NCBI GenBank assembly: GCA_942159475.1
Contig: OW804094.1
Span: 49,844,966 to 49,908,965, forward strand
DNA: 64,000 nucleotides
Origin: Sthenelais limicola
Taxonomy: Eukaryota; Annelida; Polychaeta; Phyllodocida; Sigalionidae
Reading direction: 5' to 3'
Shown: positions 1 through 12,267 of the stretch, piece by piece
How positions within the stretch are numbered: position 1 is the first letter of the stretch
How the letters are laid out: every line of letters begins with the position of its first letter
Translations under genes and position numbers: made by a program
The notes under the pieces: model-generated
Told to the model about the DNA's origin: nothing
The model's database searches: none
The model's input: only the letters and a program-made list of their open reading frames with translations

Positions 1-1157
1 ATTGGAGCGTCATTGAAAGAGCAGTCACGTCACGTTCTCGCCTTGTCTCGCTTTCCTGTGAGACTTCATGAGATTTCTTCCGTCTGCCTCGTGTCAGCGG
101 AATCTCGTGATCTCACAGAAGCAGGCGAGATTTTGTGGGAGTATTGGCGGTATTTGAGATTATATTGGATCAGGTCTCAAAGCATCTGCTGAGGTAGTCA
201 GCATTACTAGCACTCCCCTCAACATAGGTATTATTGTTTAAAAGCTGCATTCTCAGCTATTACGACAAAACAAATCTTACCAAATTCACTCATATTATGA
301 CTTATCAGGGGCGTCGGAACGGGGGGGGGGGGGGACAGGGGAGATCGACGTGTATGAATACATGCACCGAAATAGGGGGTGGGGGTTGATCAGAGACATG
401 TTTATTCAAAAGATAAAGGGGGGGGGGGGGGGTGCCCCAAATTTCAATGGCATAAGAAAAGGTCAAACCCAATGCTGAAAAGGTCAAAAGCCACTGGATT
501 TATCCGAATAAACCCAACACTGATGGTCAAATATATATCCTGTTCTCAACCTTTTCTGCAGTACTGAGATAATCAAACATTTTTAACATAAATGGTGACC
601 CTGTAAAATGGCTTAGGTCATACATTCTACTGGCTTATGTAAGTTTAGAATTGAGAGACCTAATAATGGGAAATTTCCTAGGTCAACGTTATGTGGTTTT
701 AGCATTATGAAGCAAAATACAAAACTGCCTTAAAAAAGGCCAAATATGTGTTGGTTATGAGAAACAATTATAATTTCTGCCACCTTTAACACCGTCAGAT
801 TGAAAGATATGAGTGAGCAAAATATTGCAAATTTTTAAAACATTAATTTTGCCCATCCTGGAAACAGGATTCTTTGATGACCTTGGACCTAGAACCTCCT
901 GTGAGAATCCTAAAAAAATAATAAAGGGCTCTCAGAATATAGTAAACGTAATAAGCATTTAGACCTTTTTTCTTTCCACAAGAGTCCATTGCCATTAGTC
1001 CTTTGAGGAGAAATTAGAATGCACAGTATACATCTTAAGACTGGGGAGATCCTTAATCTGAAAAATATATCTAATTTGAGAAGGTCAGTGGAAAAACTCT
1101 GGAAAAAAAGCCAGTTTTTACGACCTTTTTAGAATATTAAGCCTGGGGTAGATCTAA
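1..1157. other. non-coding stretch with two poly-G runs
   Basis: No coding region is seen. Positions 38-133 form an imperfect hairpin whose arms are rich in GAGATT/AATCTC words. Two pure G runs, 14 G at 321-334 and 15 G at 418-432, sit about 85 bp apart and could form G-quadruplexes. A 30-bp word at 391-420 recurs at 1281-1310. The remainder is AT-rich and unassigned. Confidence 0.6.
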
Positions 1158-1660
1158 AAAATAGGGATGAGAATATTCTGAAAATCAAAAGAGCCCAGAG
1201 GGAAAAGATGAGAGGCAGTGTCTTTTATGGGAGTAAGAAGTTATGGAACTCTCTTCCAGAAATAATTCGAACTGAAAACGAGAGACATGTTTATTCAAAA
1301 GGTAAAGGGGTGGGCTGCTATTAAATCTAGAGGTAGAGCTCTGGTTGGGGAAGGGTAAAGGTTTCAACATTTCTTAGTGGTAGTTTGCTATGTCTATGTT
1401 GACAGATGTTCTGGGATTCTGATATCTATAGTAGTAACAATTAGGAACAAACATGAGTTTGTTTTTTCCAACATCCCAAAATGTTTTGCTACTTCTGGGA
1501 AAAAGTTGCTGTTTGAGTTTATATAAGTTCTGATAATAGTTTTAGGAATGTAGCTACTTAGGCTTGTACGGCTGTACAAGTTCTCAGAAATAAAGAAGTT
1601 TCAAATAAGGCATTTGACACTTATCTGCCTCATCTCCAGTCTCAAAAAGGTAATGGAAAA
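1158..1660 (+). pseudogene. remnant of a non-LTR retrotransposon reverse transcriptase C-terminus
   Basis: Translation from 1158 to about 1282 is open and reads like the end of a CR1/Jockey-type RT ORF, with a KLWNSLP block at about 1226-1255 preceded by a basic stretch. A second piece, at about 1585-1660, reads KAFDTYLPHL, which fits the FK..YL block that normally follows WNSLP by some 15 residues. The roughly 300 bp between them has stops and begins with the 30-bp word shared with 391-420, so it is probably an insertion. Seen: the motif pieces. Inferred: LINE origin. It is too short and decayed to place in a clade. Confidence 0.45.
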
Positions 1661-1825
1661 CGATTTTCTCTGATTGAATTTGTAGTTTGAGATATGATAC
1701 TAGTAATTGATAATGTAGTTATAGTTTATTGTATTGAATAGGCGACGCCTGAACATATTTGTGAAATTAGTGTGTTTTTCTGTAAAAATCAAATAATTAT
1801 TGACCTTAAATCAATAAAAAAAAAC

Positions 1826-2205
1826 TAGTGAGAACGAGTCACAGCTAAGTTGCAAAAGATGGATTTTAAGATATCATCATATTTTTAAAAAATGAGATCA
1901 AGTAGATTCCAATGATGATAAACAGAAGGACATTTAATAACTTTTGTAATGCTTGAAACAAAGTTAGCAATATTTATTGAGGGTCAATGGCTAGTCAAGT
2001 AGTTAATTATACTCCCCTTAAGATAACCTCAGATATGCATGGATATCTCCAATACACATTATTGGAATGTGGTACATGTATTCATGTCATTAGTAGCGGT
2101 AAGTGCCTAACAAATGGGAACATTCCAACGAAGAGATTCTGTAATTAAACACTTTTAAAAATAACAATTTTGGAACTCGTGACTTGTTTTCCTGTGACAC
2201 ATCAT
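1826..2205 (+). mobile_element. M1 MITE copy, diverged, near full length
   Basis: The start has a decayed GAGTCAC terminal motif. The body then runs through the family landmarks (GATATCATCATAT, GAGATCAAG, CAATATTT, GGTACATGTATTCAT) and ends with a GACTTG…TTCCTGTGACACATCA terminus. It is the most diverged near-complete copy in the window. Confidence 0.7.
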
Positions 2206-3949
2206 TTAGCTAGAGCATAAGCATGGTGCCAATTGATTAATGTATATGGTATCTGTCTGCCATTTAATAGGCAGATGATGGGACAAATAATCCCACCATC
2301 TATCTGTTATGATCAAATAGTGAATGGTTCTAATTTTTCAAACTTTTACAAAGTTTTGATTTCAAATTTTCGTTGCTAAAGGATGCCTCCAAATTGTAAT
2401 GAAAATATATATATGTTGTTTTAACCAATTTTTAACTTATATTGTAGATTGACTTTAACATTCTTCTTTTTGCTCAATATGCGTTTTGGGGTCATATTAA
2501 TAGAATCCATAACAATGTCTTGGCTTTTGATTAACAATTAAAGTTTTTATTCAAATCATGCTAAACTGCAGTTTGCTTATGGGGAAGACTCCAAACGTCC
2601 AAACACTGACATACCATTCTCATCTGAGGCAGTGAACCTAGACCTATAATGATTTTGGTTTTGTATAATTTCTTTAAAATGGATTTTCTGGCCTCTGTGT
2701 ATTGACGCATGGCGTCTACCCACCCACAAATCATTTTCAATTATCACTGAACTCTTTGTTTTATTATATCTGGAAAATTCAGAAAATGTTTTTTTTAAAG
2801 CTTATTGAATATTGGTTATTGTATCTAACCAATCTGACTGGTGAAATAATTAATGAATGGTTGTATGTAATATTTTACCTCTGTTATAGTAAAAACTGTA
2901 TGTAAGCTGAACTATTGTATTTATTACAAGAGCTTATGATTACAAACAAACGGATTTGGAGTATAGCGTTATGGATGTTATATTGACAGGTTTACTTGTT
3001 CCCTAGATATGTTTCCCTAACTGACTCTTCACACACAGCTTCAATGAATAATGCAGGTGTTGATAACTAGGCATTGATTACCGCGAGGTGTTCCTAATAA
3101 TTTCCTCACTTAATAACGCACTTATGTGATCAATAAATCAACATAAAGACCACAACTATCTGCTAACTGCGCAAGTATCAAGAGAAACCTTATTTTTACT
3201 TCTGTTAATTATATAACAAACTAATTTGTATTCCTTATTTTGATAAAAATATAATGAAACAAGCGGAGCTCATTATTGCCGATGATGCAATATCCACACA
3301 TTAAGAATATAACATTATGCGGTGGTATTGGTTTATTTGTGTATTGTCCCCTGGTGGATTAGTTCAGCCGTGCTACCCCAGTGGGAGGTACTGGTCTGAA
3401 GTGGCTTTTTACTTGTATTACATCCTTACCTGTTCGCATTTTATATAGAACATTAAGTTAGCTGTTGTTGTCAATGTACACAACAACCTGGGTTAAAGTA
3501 GATATCGTTAAATATTGTATTCATTACTGTTGTCCTCTTATACTCCTCGTCTAGTCCTTTGTGCTTGTGTAGATCTTTACCGAGTTTGTGATGGACCCTA
3601 AGACACCAATGATCTTGGGCTGACTGGCTGGCCAGGTAGATCCTTGAAATGGGCAGGATTGTGTGGACTTTGGTTAACAAATCGTCAGATACAATGAAAC
3701 CCTTGTGAACAGGTTGTGCCGTCTTTGTTCCATTGTTTTAACACAGCACTGTTAAGGGATACAAATCCGAGCGACATCACTAAAATTATATATTTTGAAC
3801 TAATATATTTATTAATAATAGTCAAATGTATTGTGCAAACTTTTTATTATGTACAGAGATGAGCAATTTTGAATAATACCAATATCTCTTTTTATTTAAT
3901 TAATATACTCTAATAGAATTTAATTTTTAAGGTCGGGACGATTCGTCCC
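2206..3949. other. AT-rich non-coding stretch
   Basis: No coding region, RNA gene or known repeat was recognised. A short GC-richer patch at 3340-3420 and another at 3540-3700 were read in all frames and gave only short ORFs without motifs. Confidence 0.5.
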
Positions 3950-4260
3950 AGGTATCTCTTTAGATAGGGCTATGACCTTAGTGCTTGGAGGTCACTCAGT
4001 TCACTCAGGCCACTCTGTCTATCACTCCTCACCTCTCCCCATATTCCATTGTGCCAGATGGGATGGACAGACCTATCATCACCTTCTTACTATTTTATGT
4101 CTATGTTATTGCTTGTGTAGTAATATAAGGCCCCAAGGGTAAAATTGTCACTGTTGCTTGACTCTTCCTTGGATGATGAATGTGAACATCTATGGAGAAA
4201 TAAACCTTGCCTAAACCAGATTCCTTCTTCTCTTGATGTCTGTTTGATCAAGTGCGGATC
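3950..4260 (+). repeat. possible solo LTR (R/U5-like end)
   Basis: The segment has a pyrimidine- and CACTC-rich body, a TATA-like AATATAAGG near 4121, a polyadenylation signal AATAAA at 4199-4204, then a U5-like stretch ending near 4260. This layout resembles an LTR. No second copy, primer-binding site or target duplication is seen, so the call is weak. Confidence 0.25.
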
Positions 4261-4593
4261 GAGCTGTCCGAACCCAAGGTCACGAGGACCTCTTATCTAG
4301 TTTCTTAGATCGCTATACCTCTCTTCTGCGTTGGCTGCCATGCTACCCCTTACTTAGCTCACCAGAGGAATGGACTATGCTATTGACTTTCAGATGAGTA
4401 GAACAATAAATAAACAGAATAGAGTTTTAATTGAGGTTAAGTGAGAACGCAGGTTATCTAAAAACATATTTTTAAGGGCCTGTTCATATTAACCTTTAAA
4501 TACTTTACTTTAAGATGGACGAATAAAGAAATTGAAATGCAGTGGTAAAAAAAACATAGCTGCCATTAAGTGTGCCCAATTCGTGAGAATTGC
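4261..4593. other. non-coding stretch
   Basis: AT-rich unassigned DNA left of the split MITE. The missing outer part of the M1 copy should lie here, but it is not recognisable. Confidence 0.4.
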
Positions 4594-4652
4594 TCGAATA
4601 CATGCACCAAATTTCAACAGTGAATTACATAAATACATGCATTTCTAAGGTC
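4594..4652 (-). mobile_element. M1 MITE, left half of a copy split by the giant element
   Basis: About 59 bp match the M1 body in reverse orientation (landmarks ATACATGCACCAAATTTCA and ATGCATTTCTAAGGTC) and stop exactly at GGTC. The continuation expected in an intact M1 copy, GTCATCCTATAGAG, is found at 25474 in the same orientation. The two halves overlap by the three bases GTC (4650-4652 and 25474-25476), as expected for a target-site duplication. Confidence 0.75.
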
Positions 4653-5840
4653 TAGTCCTGGGGCGGGTTTTGAAAAAGGGGGTTTTTGGTGAAAAGTAGT
4701 ACAACAAAGGTTTTTTGATATCAAATGAAAGCTGAGATACTGAACATTCCAAATATGATGATCTTACATTCTAAAAAGTGTCCCTTTGACCTTTTATCAG
4801 GGGTCAAAGGTCAAAGGTCACCACAATTTAAGGATAATGTGAAAAATGACTTTTCTTGCTGTAACTTTGTGAAATACACAGCGATTTCCTTTCTTTTTGG
4901 TATGTAGTTAGCTTCTAAGGAGACTTTTATTCTGTTGTCATGCATTTGTCATAGGTCAAGGTCAAGGTCACTAAATGGAATAAAAAACTGCTAAAATTAC
5001 TGGAAACTTAGGATATGACCATGTTCCACTTTATTTTACAAGCTAAATTTAGGAAGCTAGCAGATGATTTTTAATGTTCCATGGAGTGGCTGTCATAGTA
5101 ACCAATATCTGCAAGTTGTATTGTCCCAGCATGCATTGTTCTCCTGGAATGGGGTCAAAGGTCAAGGAACATGCATCTCAGAGCTCCATCTGAAAAATGA
5201 ATGTCTCCCTCTGTAACTCTTGAACTTTTCTGATGATTCCTCTCATATTACATCTGTGTATACTTCTGCTGGATTCCTTCCATTTACCAAAAAATGTGTG
5301 ACCTTGATAAAGGTCAAGGTCACTTAGTGAAGGTCAAAGCGTAAAATTCAGCTAAAAAGTAAGTTATAACCCTGGTTACAGCTCCTCTACCCACCCTGAT
5401 TAAAAGTGTAAGCATGTCCAATTAGTTTATTTTTATTGAATATGTCATGGCAACCTTGCTCTCTGATTTTAATATTCCCAGCATGCACCATTGTCCTAGA
5501 ATGGGTTCAAAGGTCAACAATTGACTGGTCACTAAATCCCACTTAAATGGCATGAAAGTCTCTTTATCTCTCATATGTTATTTGTGCAGCCTGGCTGATA
5601 CTTTCAACAATTATTATTCTCCCAAATGTCTTTCGAAACCCTGTAAAACGTCACAAATAGAAAGTCAATTGTGGGAAAACATGGAGGTCAACATCTGCTT
5701 ATAAATGACCCTTCATACAATCCAAAATCCTGGGGTAGTATGACATTTAAAACCAATTGGTGACATTGGCACTTATGGATATCCAATCATTTTAATTTTC
5801 CCAGCATGTACCATGGAAACACATATTTTGCCTAATGAAT
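4653..5840 (+). repeat. left inverted arm of the giant element
   Basis: This arm pairs with the reverse complement of 24270-25473. It is built from degenerate units of about 350 bp, each with a GGGTCAAAGGTCA-type block (about 4800, 5150, 5505) and a CCCAGCATGCA block (about 5128, 5480, 5800). Agreement with the other arm is close to base-for-base up to about 5560, then falls off. Confidence 0.85.
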
Positions 5841-6190
5841 TACATTTAAAATAAATCTATTCATTTGGTATACTCATCACAGTGTTGACTTATAACACCT
5901 TTCCTATGGATAACCTATGCAGAAAAAGAAATCGATGCAACAAACAAGCAATCTTGAATTCAAAGGTTTTACTTCAGATATCATCAAATGATATGATATC
6001 ATAGAGGCAGCTTTGACCTAGTTTATCTTCAAGACCTAATTATCACTGACCTAAATATGTTGACCTAATCAACCCCTAGAAACTCGAATGTAAACAAATA
6101 AAAGCAAGTCTTCACCTGACTTCTTACCTGAGTGCTGAGTGAGTAAAATGTCATATTAATCAATCATGTTGGCTATATTTTCCCGACGGG
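5841..6190. other. non-coding stretch inside the giant element
   Basis: AT-rich DNA with a few TGACCTA words that may be further decayed arm sequence. No gene was seen. Confidence 0.4.
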
Positions 6191-6475
6191 CAAATGTACG
6201 CGATTTTTAATGCGCAATCATCTCGCCATAGTTCTGTGATGAGAGTGGACGCTTTTTACGCAATAATTATTGCACAATGATTGCGAGATAGTCACGCTAA
6301 GGGTATAACGCAATATTGGTGCAATGAACAGCAAATTATTTTTCGCATTTTGAGCGGGATACTTTATGCACAATTTTCACCTTGTTTTATTCCTTATATT
6401 TGCAGAATAATATTATTTGGAATTACTCATAATTAATGCTTCATGGTAATACATGAATTATTTAATCATTATTTC
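6191..6475. repeat. TGCGCAAT-rich repeat sequence
   Basis: The word ACGCGATTTTTAATGCGCA occurs at about 6199 and again at about 6801, flanking the R2 repeat. The intervening sequence is rich in TTGCGC/GCGCAA and partly self-complementary. It may be the ends of a separate small element. Confidence 0.35.
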
Positions 6476-6477
6476 CA

Positions 6478-6795
6478 TCCAGTTAGAGAGCCACATTGCT
6501 GGGAAGGGTTATTCCAGTTCTACTTGTAATCAGAGTGGCCCAGTCTATTTCAGCTAATAAAGTATGCAATGATGGGGGGTATTTTTATCAAAACATTTTT
6601 CCACATCAAACAACTAAATTAAACAAATAGACTATTGAGGTATGTCACTTATAAGATATCTATGTACATGATGTGGAATATCTATAGTGTATAAATGCCC
6701 CACAAATGTATTAGTACCACTTTCATTGTAAAAGAGATTGTAAATGCACCCCACTTACCAGTTGCGCCACCTGCTGACTATGAAATAATGAGTAT
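6478..6795 (+). repeat. R2 dispersed repeat, copy 1
   Basis: About 320 bp align with the reverse complement of 48893-49235 through landmarks such as GTGGCCCAGTCTAT, AGTATGCAATGA, TTTTTCCACATCAAACAACT and CACTTTCATTGTAAAA. No ORF is present. It is flanked on both sides by the ACGCGATTTTTAATGCGCA word. Confidence 0.7.
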
Positions 6796-6863
6796 TTAGA
6801 CGCGATTTTTAATGCGCATTATATGCGCAATTTAGAACGCACCATATAAGGGCACGGGGGAAA

Positions 6864-7280
6864 GGTACATATTTCTACATTAATCAGGATTTAAATTAGA
6901 AATGAATAAAAAGAAGTATGCAAATAATTTTTTGAATTAGTGTGTATTCCATAGGTCTTGACATAAGAGTCATAATGCTTTTTAGATTGTGAAAATATTC
7001 CAACTAGAAGAAAAAAAGTTACTGCCACATAACCATTCAGTAATGGTAATGATAATGGCAGCAGCGAGGGTGACAGGTCATTGACCCATATATATATAAC
7101 CCATTATACTTCGAATATATACTAAGATATATAACATTCAATCCTCCTCGTTTTCTCATTAAGTTGACATCAATGCTTGTATTGGTCGTTCATGGAGATG
7201 AATTCTGTTCAAGTAATTAGAGGCGACATTTTTAGGGATAAACGTTTTTTGTATGTCCCAACATACAAAGGGTTTCCATA
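6864..7280 (+). mobile_element. TIR element family T1, copy C (decayed, left part)
   Basis: It aligns with T1 copy A from about 17512 to 17900 (landmarks GGTACATATTTCTACAT, AACCATTCAGTAATGGTAATG, GGTCATTGACCC). The outer left end of T1 is missing. The copy is broken at 7280 by the LTR element and resumes at 13716 with two copies of the word ATGTCAGCGTCA. Confidence 0.7.
7277..7280 (+). other. target-site duplication CATA, left
   Basis: CATA directly precedes the 5' LTR and recurs at 13712-13715 directly after the 3' LTR. Confidence 0.75.
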
Positions 7281-8710
7281 TGTTAATATCCTAGCATCTT
7301 TATTCAAAATATAACAATTTAGCAGCATTTAAAATAGCATTATACCAGCTGTGGCCGTTTTCTATCATATGTCAATGCTAAGGATTGCTGTCTGACAGCA
7401 TTGGATTGCCGATGTCAGATGCCAGATGCCAGAATTCGCTCACACCTTTAACTGTGAATGCTGAACGAATTTAGGCAACCAAACCATTCAAAACTGTTCT
7501 GAAACATGACAGATGCTGTCATCTCTCATTTCAACCAATCACATAACTTTATTTCTTTTATTATCATGAGTGGGTGGGTATAAAAGGCAGGGAAGGATGG
7601 TAAGGAAATCAGACTTTGAGATTCCAGTGGAGAGTTCAGAACGGGGATTGTTGCTGCTGAATGGGTTGGTCCCTGCAAGTTCAGCAGAGCAATTGGTTTT
7701 GATTCTTTATTTTCTGCTGGATTCTTCCTGTCCTTCTCTACAGCCTTGGGTACTGTGAGTTCCATTTATTTTACCAATTGTATTGCATTATTTGTACTTT
7801 ATTTCAGAGGTTATTGTGATTTGATTTGATTTATGTGTGTACATTGTGTATAGCCTAGACCAGGCGCTCTAGTGCTGAATATTTGCCTCCCCCAGTAGAG
7901 TGGGAGAAGAAAGTTCCTCCCCCATGAGAGGGAGATGTATTGAATGATTATTATTGATATTTGTGTTTATTTGTGAGAGAAAGTACATCTCTTGCCTTCT
8001 ATTGGTAATTATAGTTTGGTTTCCTTACACATTGAGTCAAGTATTTTGGGTTACTTTAATATATCCAGTATATTCAGCTATATATGACACAGGTCTACCT
8101 TTATGCTTATATAATCAGGTATTGAATATTCATTGGTGACATATTGATTTATATTACATTATTATGTAATGAGTGAGAGTTGGGTGAAGTAACATAGCCT
8201 ATATTGAAATATCTTTACTACCTAGAGAGCTAAGCTACCCCTATATTATATCATTAGATCTTATCTTTATATTATGTAATATTACCTAACAGCAACTGAG
8301 ACTATTAGGCTTTAATATTTCGTATTATTGTTTATTTAGAATATCTATCATTATCATTGTTATCATCCTAGAATATCATATTTAGATATCTATTGGTATT
8401 ATTCTCTATTACCCTTAGTTATTATTACGTCATCATATCATATCCTATTTGCATATCTCCCCATATTAATGTGTATGATTACAGGTTAATAAGTTAGATA
8501 TTATCATTATTCTCACCTCACTCACATTGTCTTATATATATTGTCATTGTTCTTTATCCTTCCTTATACCTTTATACCTCCCCTGTGCACGACGGACATT
8601 GTTAAATTCCCTTAATAAAAGCCAGTCAGAGAAAGCTTAAGATCCGATTCATATGATCATTACATAATTTAATAATTACATAATATATATAATTTAACAC
8701 AACACTTACA
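7281..8710 (+). repeat. 5' LTR of the gag-only element
   Basis: It starts TGTTAATATCC and ends AACACTTACA. A TATA box (TATAAAAG) lies at 7579-7586 and a polyadenylation signal (AATAAA) at 8614-8619, which places U3, R and U5 in the expected order. ORFs inside it are incidental. Confidence 0.9.
7579..7586 (+). promoter_or_regulatory. LTR TATA box
   Basis: TATAAAAG follows a GTGGGTGGG stretch in the 5' LTR. It is the expected core promoter for element transcription. Confidence 0.7.
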
Positions 8711-8712
8711 TA

Positions 8713-8730
8713 TTGGTGGAAGAACCCGGA
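8713..8730 (+). other. primer-binding-site-like sequence
   Basis: A TTGGTGGAAGAACCCGG stretch begins within 3 bp of the 5' LTR end. The TGG start fits the complement of a tRNA CCA end. The tRNA is not identified. A related AGAACCCGG stretch adjoins the LTR of the second LTR element at 29550-29574. Confidence 0.55.
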
Positions 8731-8849
8731 TCTGACTGGTTGAGGGCAGTAATAATTTAATTTATGCAAGATTATCATTTCAGCATATATTCCTTCATTC
8801 CCATAGACGATGTATAGGTTTCATCTGTGTCAATCCGTCATAAACCATT

Positions 8850-10136
8850 ATGATTGCACCCCCATCATTTTCTGGGCGTCCAGGGGAAAACCTAGATGCT
8901 TTCATCCAAAGGTGTAACCTATGGGCGACACTATGGGATGACAAAGACAAGTCATGCCTTCTGGAAATATTTCCAGCATTCCTCAAGGACAATGCCTGGT
9001 ATTGGTATAAGGGAACTGGTGCTGAGGAATGTCAGACTTGGGACCAGCTGATTGAAAGGGTACGCCTTCGCTTTGACCCCTTAACAAAGTTTGAAAGACG
9101 AAATTTGACCATGAAAGTCATGGAAAAAGGTGAAACATTAAATTCCTATATTGAAGATTTTGAGATGAGAATGGCAAAAGCTGAAGTGACTGACAGCAAG
9201 GAACGTTTCAAACTATTTGTAGCTGGGCTAGCACCAAAATATCAAGGTGTACTTGAGGAAAAGAAAGCTAACACACTTGAGGAGGCATTTCAAATTCTTA
9301 AAAGACACATGCTCATCTATGAAAGTGATGAGGACAATTCATGGATAAAATTTTCAGAACAAATGCAATATATGGAGGCCAAAATTACCAAAATAATGGA
9401 ATGGATGGAAAGCATGCAAGATCAAGATGTTTGTATGATTCAGTCAACCCAAACCACCCCTGAGCAACCTACACAACAGGTATATCAGTCACCACTACTT
9501 CAGCAGCCATCTTACATACTACCTATCACACAACAATTGGACACCAAGACCCAAAGATGGAGCTGCCACACCAACATTGGTCAAAGAGTAAGAACACACC
9601 GTCAGCCAAAATGCTATAGATGCCGCCAAAGGGGCCACCTTCAAAATGCTTGTACAGCTACCAATGGACGCAATGCATCAACCCAGAAACAACATGTTAT
9701 GCAGCAGGATTCAGCCAGACAGGGATCATTCATTAATCACCCAAGAATACCTTCTTATAGACGTTCCCCAAAGTGTTACAAATGTCGCCAAAGAGGACAT
9801 CTGCAAAGCCAATGCCCTACCACTGAACATATCCCTCAGCACAGGCATCAACGGACAACAGAGGAGGCACCATTGAGCTATGCCTGCCATCCTCCACAGC
9901 AGCAAGAGCAGGGACAAAGTTTGAACAAAGACAATTTTCAACACATGCCCCCACAACAACAACAGACAAGGTCACAAGTCGGTGATTTCAACCCAAGAGA
10001 AGTGAAACCTGGGATATACTCTCCAGGAATACAGCCATCTTATCCAGCAAATTACCTCCCCTTGAACTCTAAAACATGTCTAACCTCAGATCAGTATAAC
10101 CACTCTTATGTTCCAGATCTATTTAGGACTGAATAA
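8850..10136 (+). CDS. gag: Gag polyprotein of the gag-only LTR element
   Basis: The product is a 428-residue structural protein expected to assemble the cytoplasmic particle that packages element RNA. The N-terminal half (about residues 1-155) matches the Ty3-type retrotransposon gag domain, with FSGRPGENLD near the start, WYWYKG at about 50-55 and a FERRNLTM helix. The C-terminal half is Gln-rich and carries two CCHC zinc knuckles (C255, C258, H263, C268 and C309, C312, H317, C322) that bind nucleic acid. The ATG at 8850 lies about 140 bp after the LTR and is the first in frame. The reading frame is intact with no internal stop, consistent with selection or youth. No pol frame follows. Confidence 0.9.
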   Translation: MIAPPSFSGRPGENLDAFIQRCNLWATLWDDKDKSCLLEIFPAFLKDNAWYWYKGTGAEECQTWDQLIERVRLRFDPLTKFERRNLTMKVMEKGETLNSYIEDFEMRMAKAEVTDSKERFKLFVAGLAPKYQGVLEEKKANTLEEAFQILKRHMLIYESDEDNSWIKFSEQMQYMEAKITKIMEWMESMQDQDVCMIQSTQTTPEQPTQQVYQSPLLQQPSYILPITQQLDTKTQRWSCHTNIGQRVRTHRQPKCYRCRQRGHLQNACTATNGRNASTQKQHVMQQDSARQGSFINHPRIPSYRRSPKCYKCRQRGHLQSQCPTTEHIPQHRHQRTTEEAPLSYACHPPQQQEQGQSLNKDNFQHMPPQQQQTRSQVGDFNPREVKPGIYSPGIQPSYPANYLPLNSKTCLTSDQYNHSYVPDLFRTE

Positions 10137-12267
10137 CATTGTTTTACATTTCCCTTTCAGCAGTACATTGGGATATCTATGGCAACCATTGATGACATAT
10201 AAAACATAACCATGAAGGTGAACAAAAAATTAATGGATAACAAAGAATTGATATGAAGAAATACTAAATAATGATCATAACATGAATATAAATGATAACT
10301 TACAAAATGAAATAAATGAACCAGGTTATACCTATGCCACAAATCATAAACAAAATGGCTAAATAGCGGAATGAAATAAAGGAATAAAGAAAAAACAAAC
10401 AAACAAAGGAATAAACTAAGGAATAAATAGAAGCACAAAGCATAAATACCAAAAGAATAAACATGCTATAAATAACAGGTTAATCAAGGGATGCCACACA
10501 CATATTTCACTACACACCATGGTGTTTCACAGATGGCCTGATCAACCATCTACTATCTACAGGTACCTATACTAACCCATGTATATATTTCACTTTCACA
10601 CGAATAGGGGGAAACAGGTGATCCATTCCTCCATGATACTCTATCTTTCAGCTATATTTTACAGGGACAACAGATTTAACCCATGTCATTTCGATATCAT
10701 ACCAAGTCTACTAATACCTATATGACAAGTGGTCAGGAGTGATCTGATTGTACCAAAAGGTACATAGAGAGTGTTGAGATGGACGTTTATAGTATTTTGT
10801 GTTGGGATATTCATGATGTTTTTTTATATATATTTGATTGTATATGACCATAATGAATTTCATGACATTTAAGTAATGTATTTAATATTTGAGGATGTTT
10901 CAGGATATTTAATGTCATAGACATCTTTCCCATGCAATTGTCTTCTTTGTGACAGAAGTATGTCCCAGGAGGGACATCAGACTAGAAAGGGAGGAATTTT
11001 CATATATTTTGAGATTAAGATGATGTTATTCCATTAATCATTGACAATAAGATTACATTAGCCTAAGGGCACCTAGATATAAGTTTGTTTAGCGATAAGA
11101 TTACATAACATTACATGATTCATGTCTTGCACGGTCCATGTGCACTGACTAAGCAGGTATTCTGAGCCAGATGGCAAGAATTAAAGAAGTAAGATTAAGA
11201 TTGAAAAAGAGGTTAGTCCTAACAAAAGGTTTACTATTAACAGGTTGGTCCTGATGATGAAATTCATATGAGAGTTTGTCCAAAACAGGAATATGTATAC
11301 AATTTTGAGAGTTTTGTTGAATGCAAAAAAGAGAATACTTTTGCAGTATAATGTTTTCAGACATATGTTTTTACTTTGGATTGTTATTGAATTGAGTCTC
11401 GTATTGTGAGACAAATTGTATTGTGTGGTGAAATGGTAGGTAATAACCACCAACGAATATATGAAGTATTGTAGAAATAGAAAAGGATGTTATGTAGATA
11501 CTTGGTCTACTTTGCTTTCATAATAGAAATATATGAACTACACTTCCTAATTATGCTAGGCTGTTTGCTGGAGAACACACAAACAGACCAGAAGCATCTT
11601 TGTTTCAGATCTTATTTCAGATATGCAGAGCTTAGCTGGAGCATGAAAATATACAATAGACACAATAAAAGATGAACGACAACAAAAGGGCAAACAAGCT
11701 TCAAGTGCCAGATCCATCCATAGGGTTGTCTCTGCAAGGAGGAAGGAGGAAGCTGGATATTATCAACTCCACTCCTCAACACCGATATTTCAGGATCCAA
11801 CACCATCTCAGGATCCAGGCCAGTGATTATGCAAATAACCCTTTCATAGGATCAAGTTACACTTCCAAACAAAACGGATCAATTGCTGAAAACCTTGAGG
11901 ATTGTGCAGAGTATTTGTGACAGTCTACCAATGAGAAAGCTCTTAAAAAAGCAACATTACAAACCACAGAAAAAACGACCAAATGGACTCATATCTACTT
12001 CATATCGGCCTTAGTGAACTACAGTGTTACAACCTATAGTATAAGACAATTGAATTCTCAAGAACCCTTCTCAGAGACTATGAACATTTTAATTATTCAA
12101 CTCAACCCTATACATATGGTTCATTGCATCAACTTTGAGGACACCTTCACATTAGTAGGATCCAGTATTGTATTATAAAGCCTATCCGTCGTGCACAGCC
12201 CTTCATTTACATGTATATTTTTGTAAACTACATGCCATTAGAAGTTGTGCCCAGGAGGGCACAAAAG
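10137..12267 (+). other. long non-coding 3' interior of the gag-only element
   Basis: About 2.1 kb lie where pol would be expected. Only short ORFs occur; an 82-codon one at 11672-11920 has no recognisable motif. At 10950-10996 a CCCAGGAGGGAC…AGAAAGGGAGGA module closely resembles the true polypurine tract and its upstream context at 12245-12281. The 14-mer TCCGTCGTGCACAG at 12185-12198 is the exact complement of a stretch in each LTR (8585-8598). Confidence 0.6.

Noticed and set aside
7526..8139. ORFs of 61-79 codons in the LTR (repeated at 12527-13140)
   Set aside because: They are the same in both LTRs, lie over the TATA box and R region, and have no motif. They are incidental to LTR sequence.
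9726..9962. 78-codon minus-strand ORF
   Set aside because: Antisense to the zinc-knuckle region of gag.
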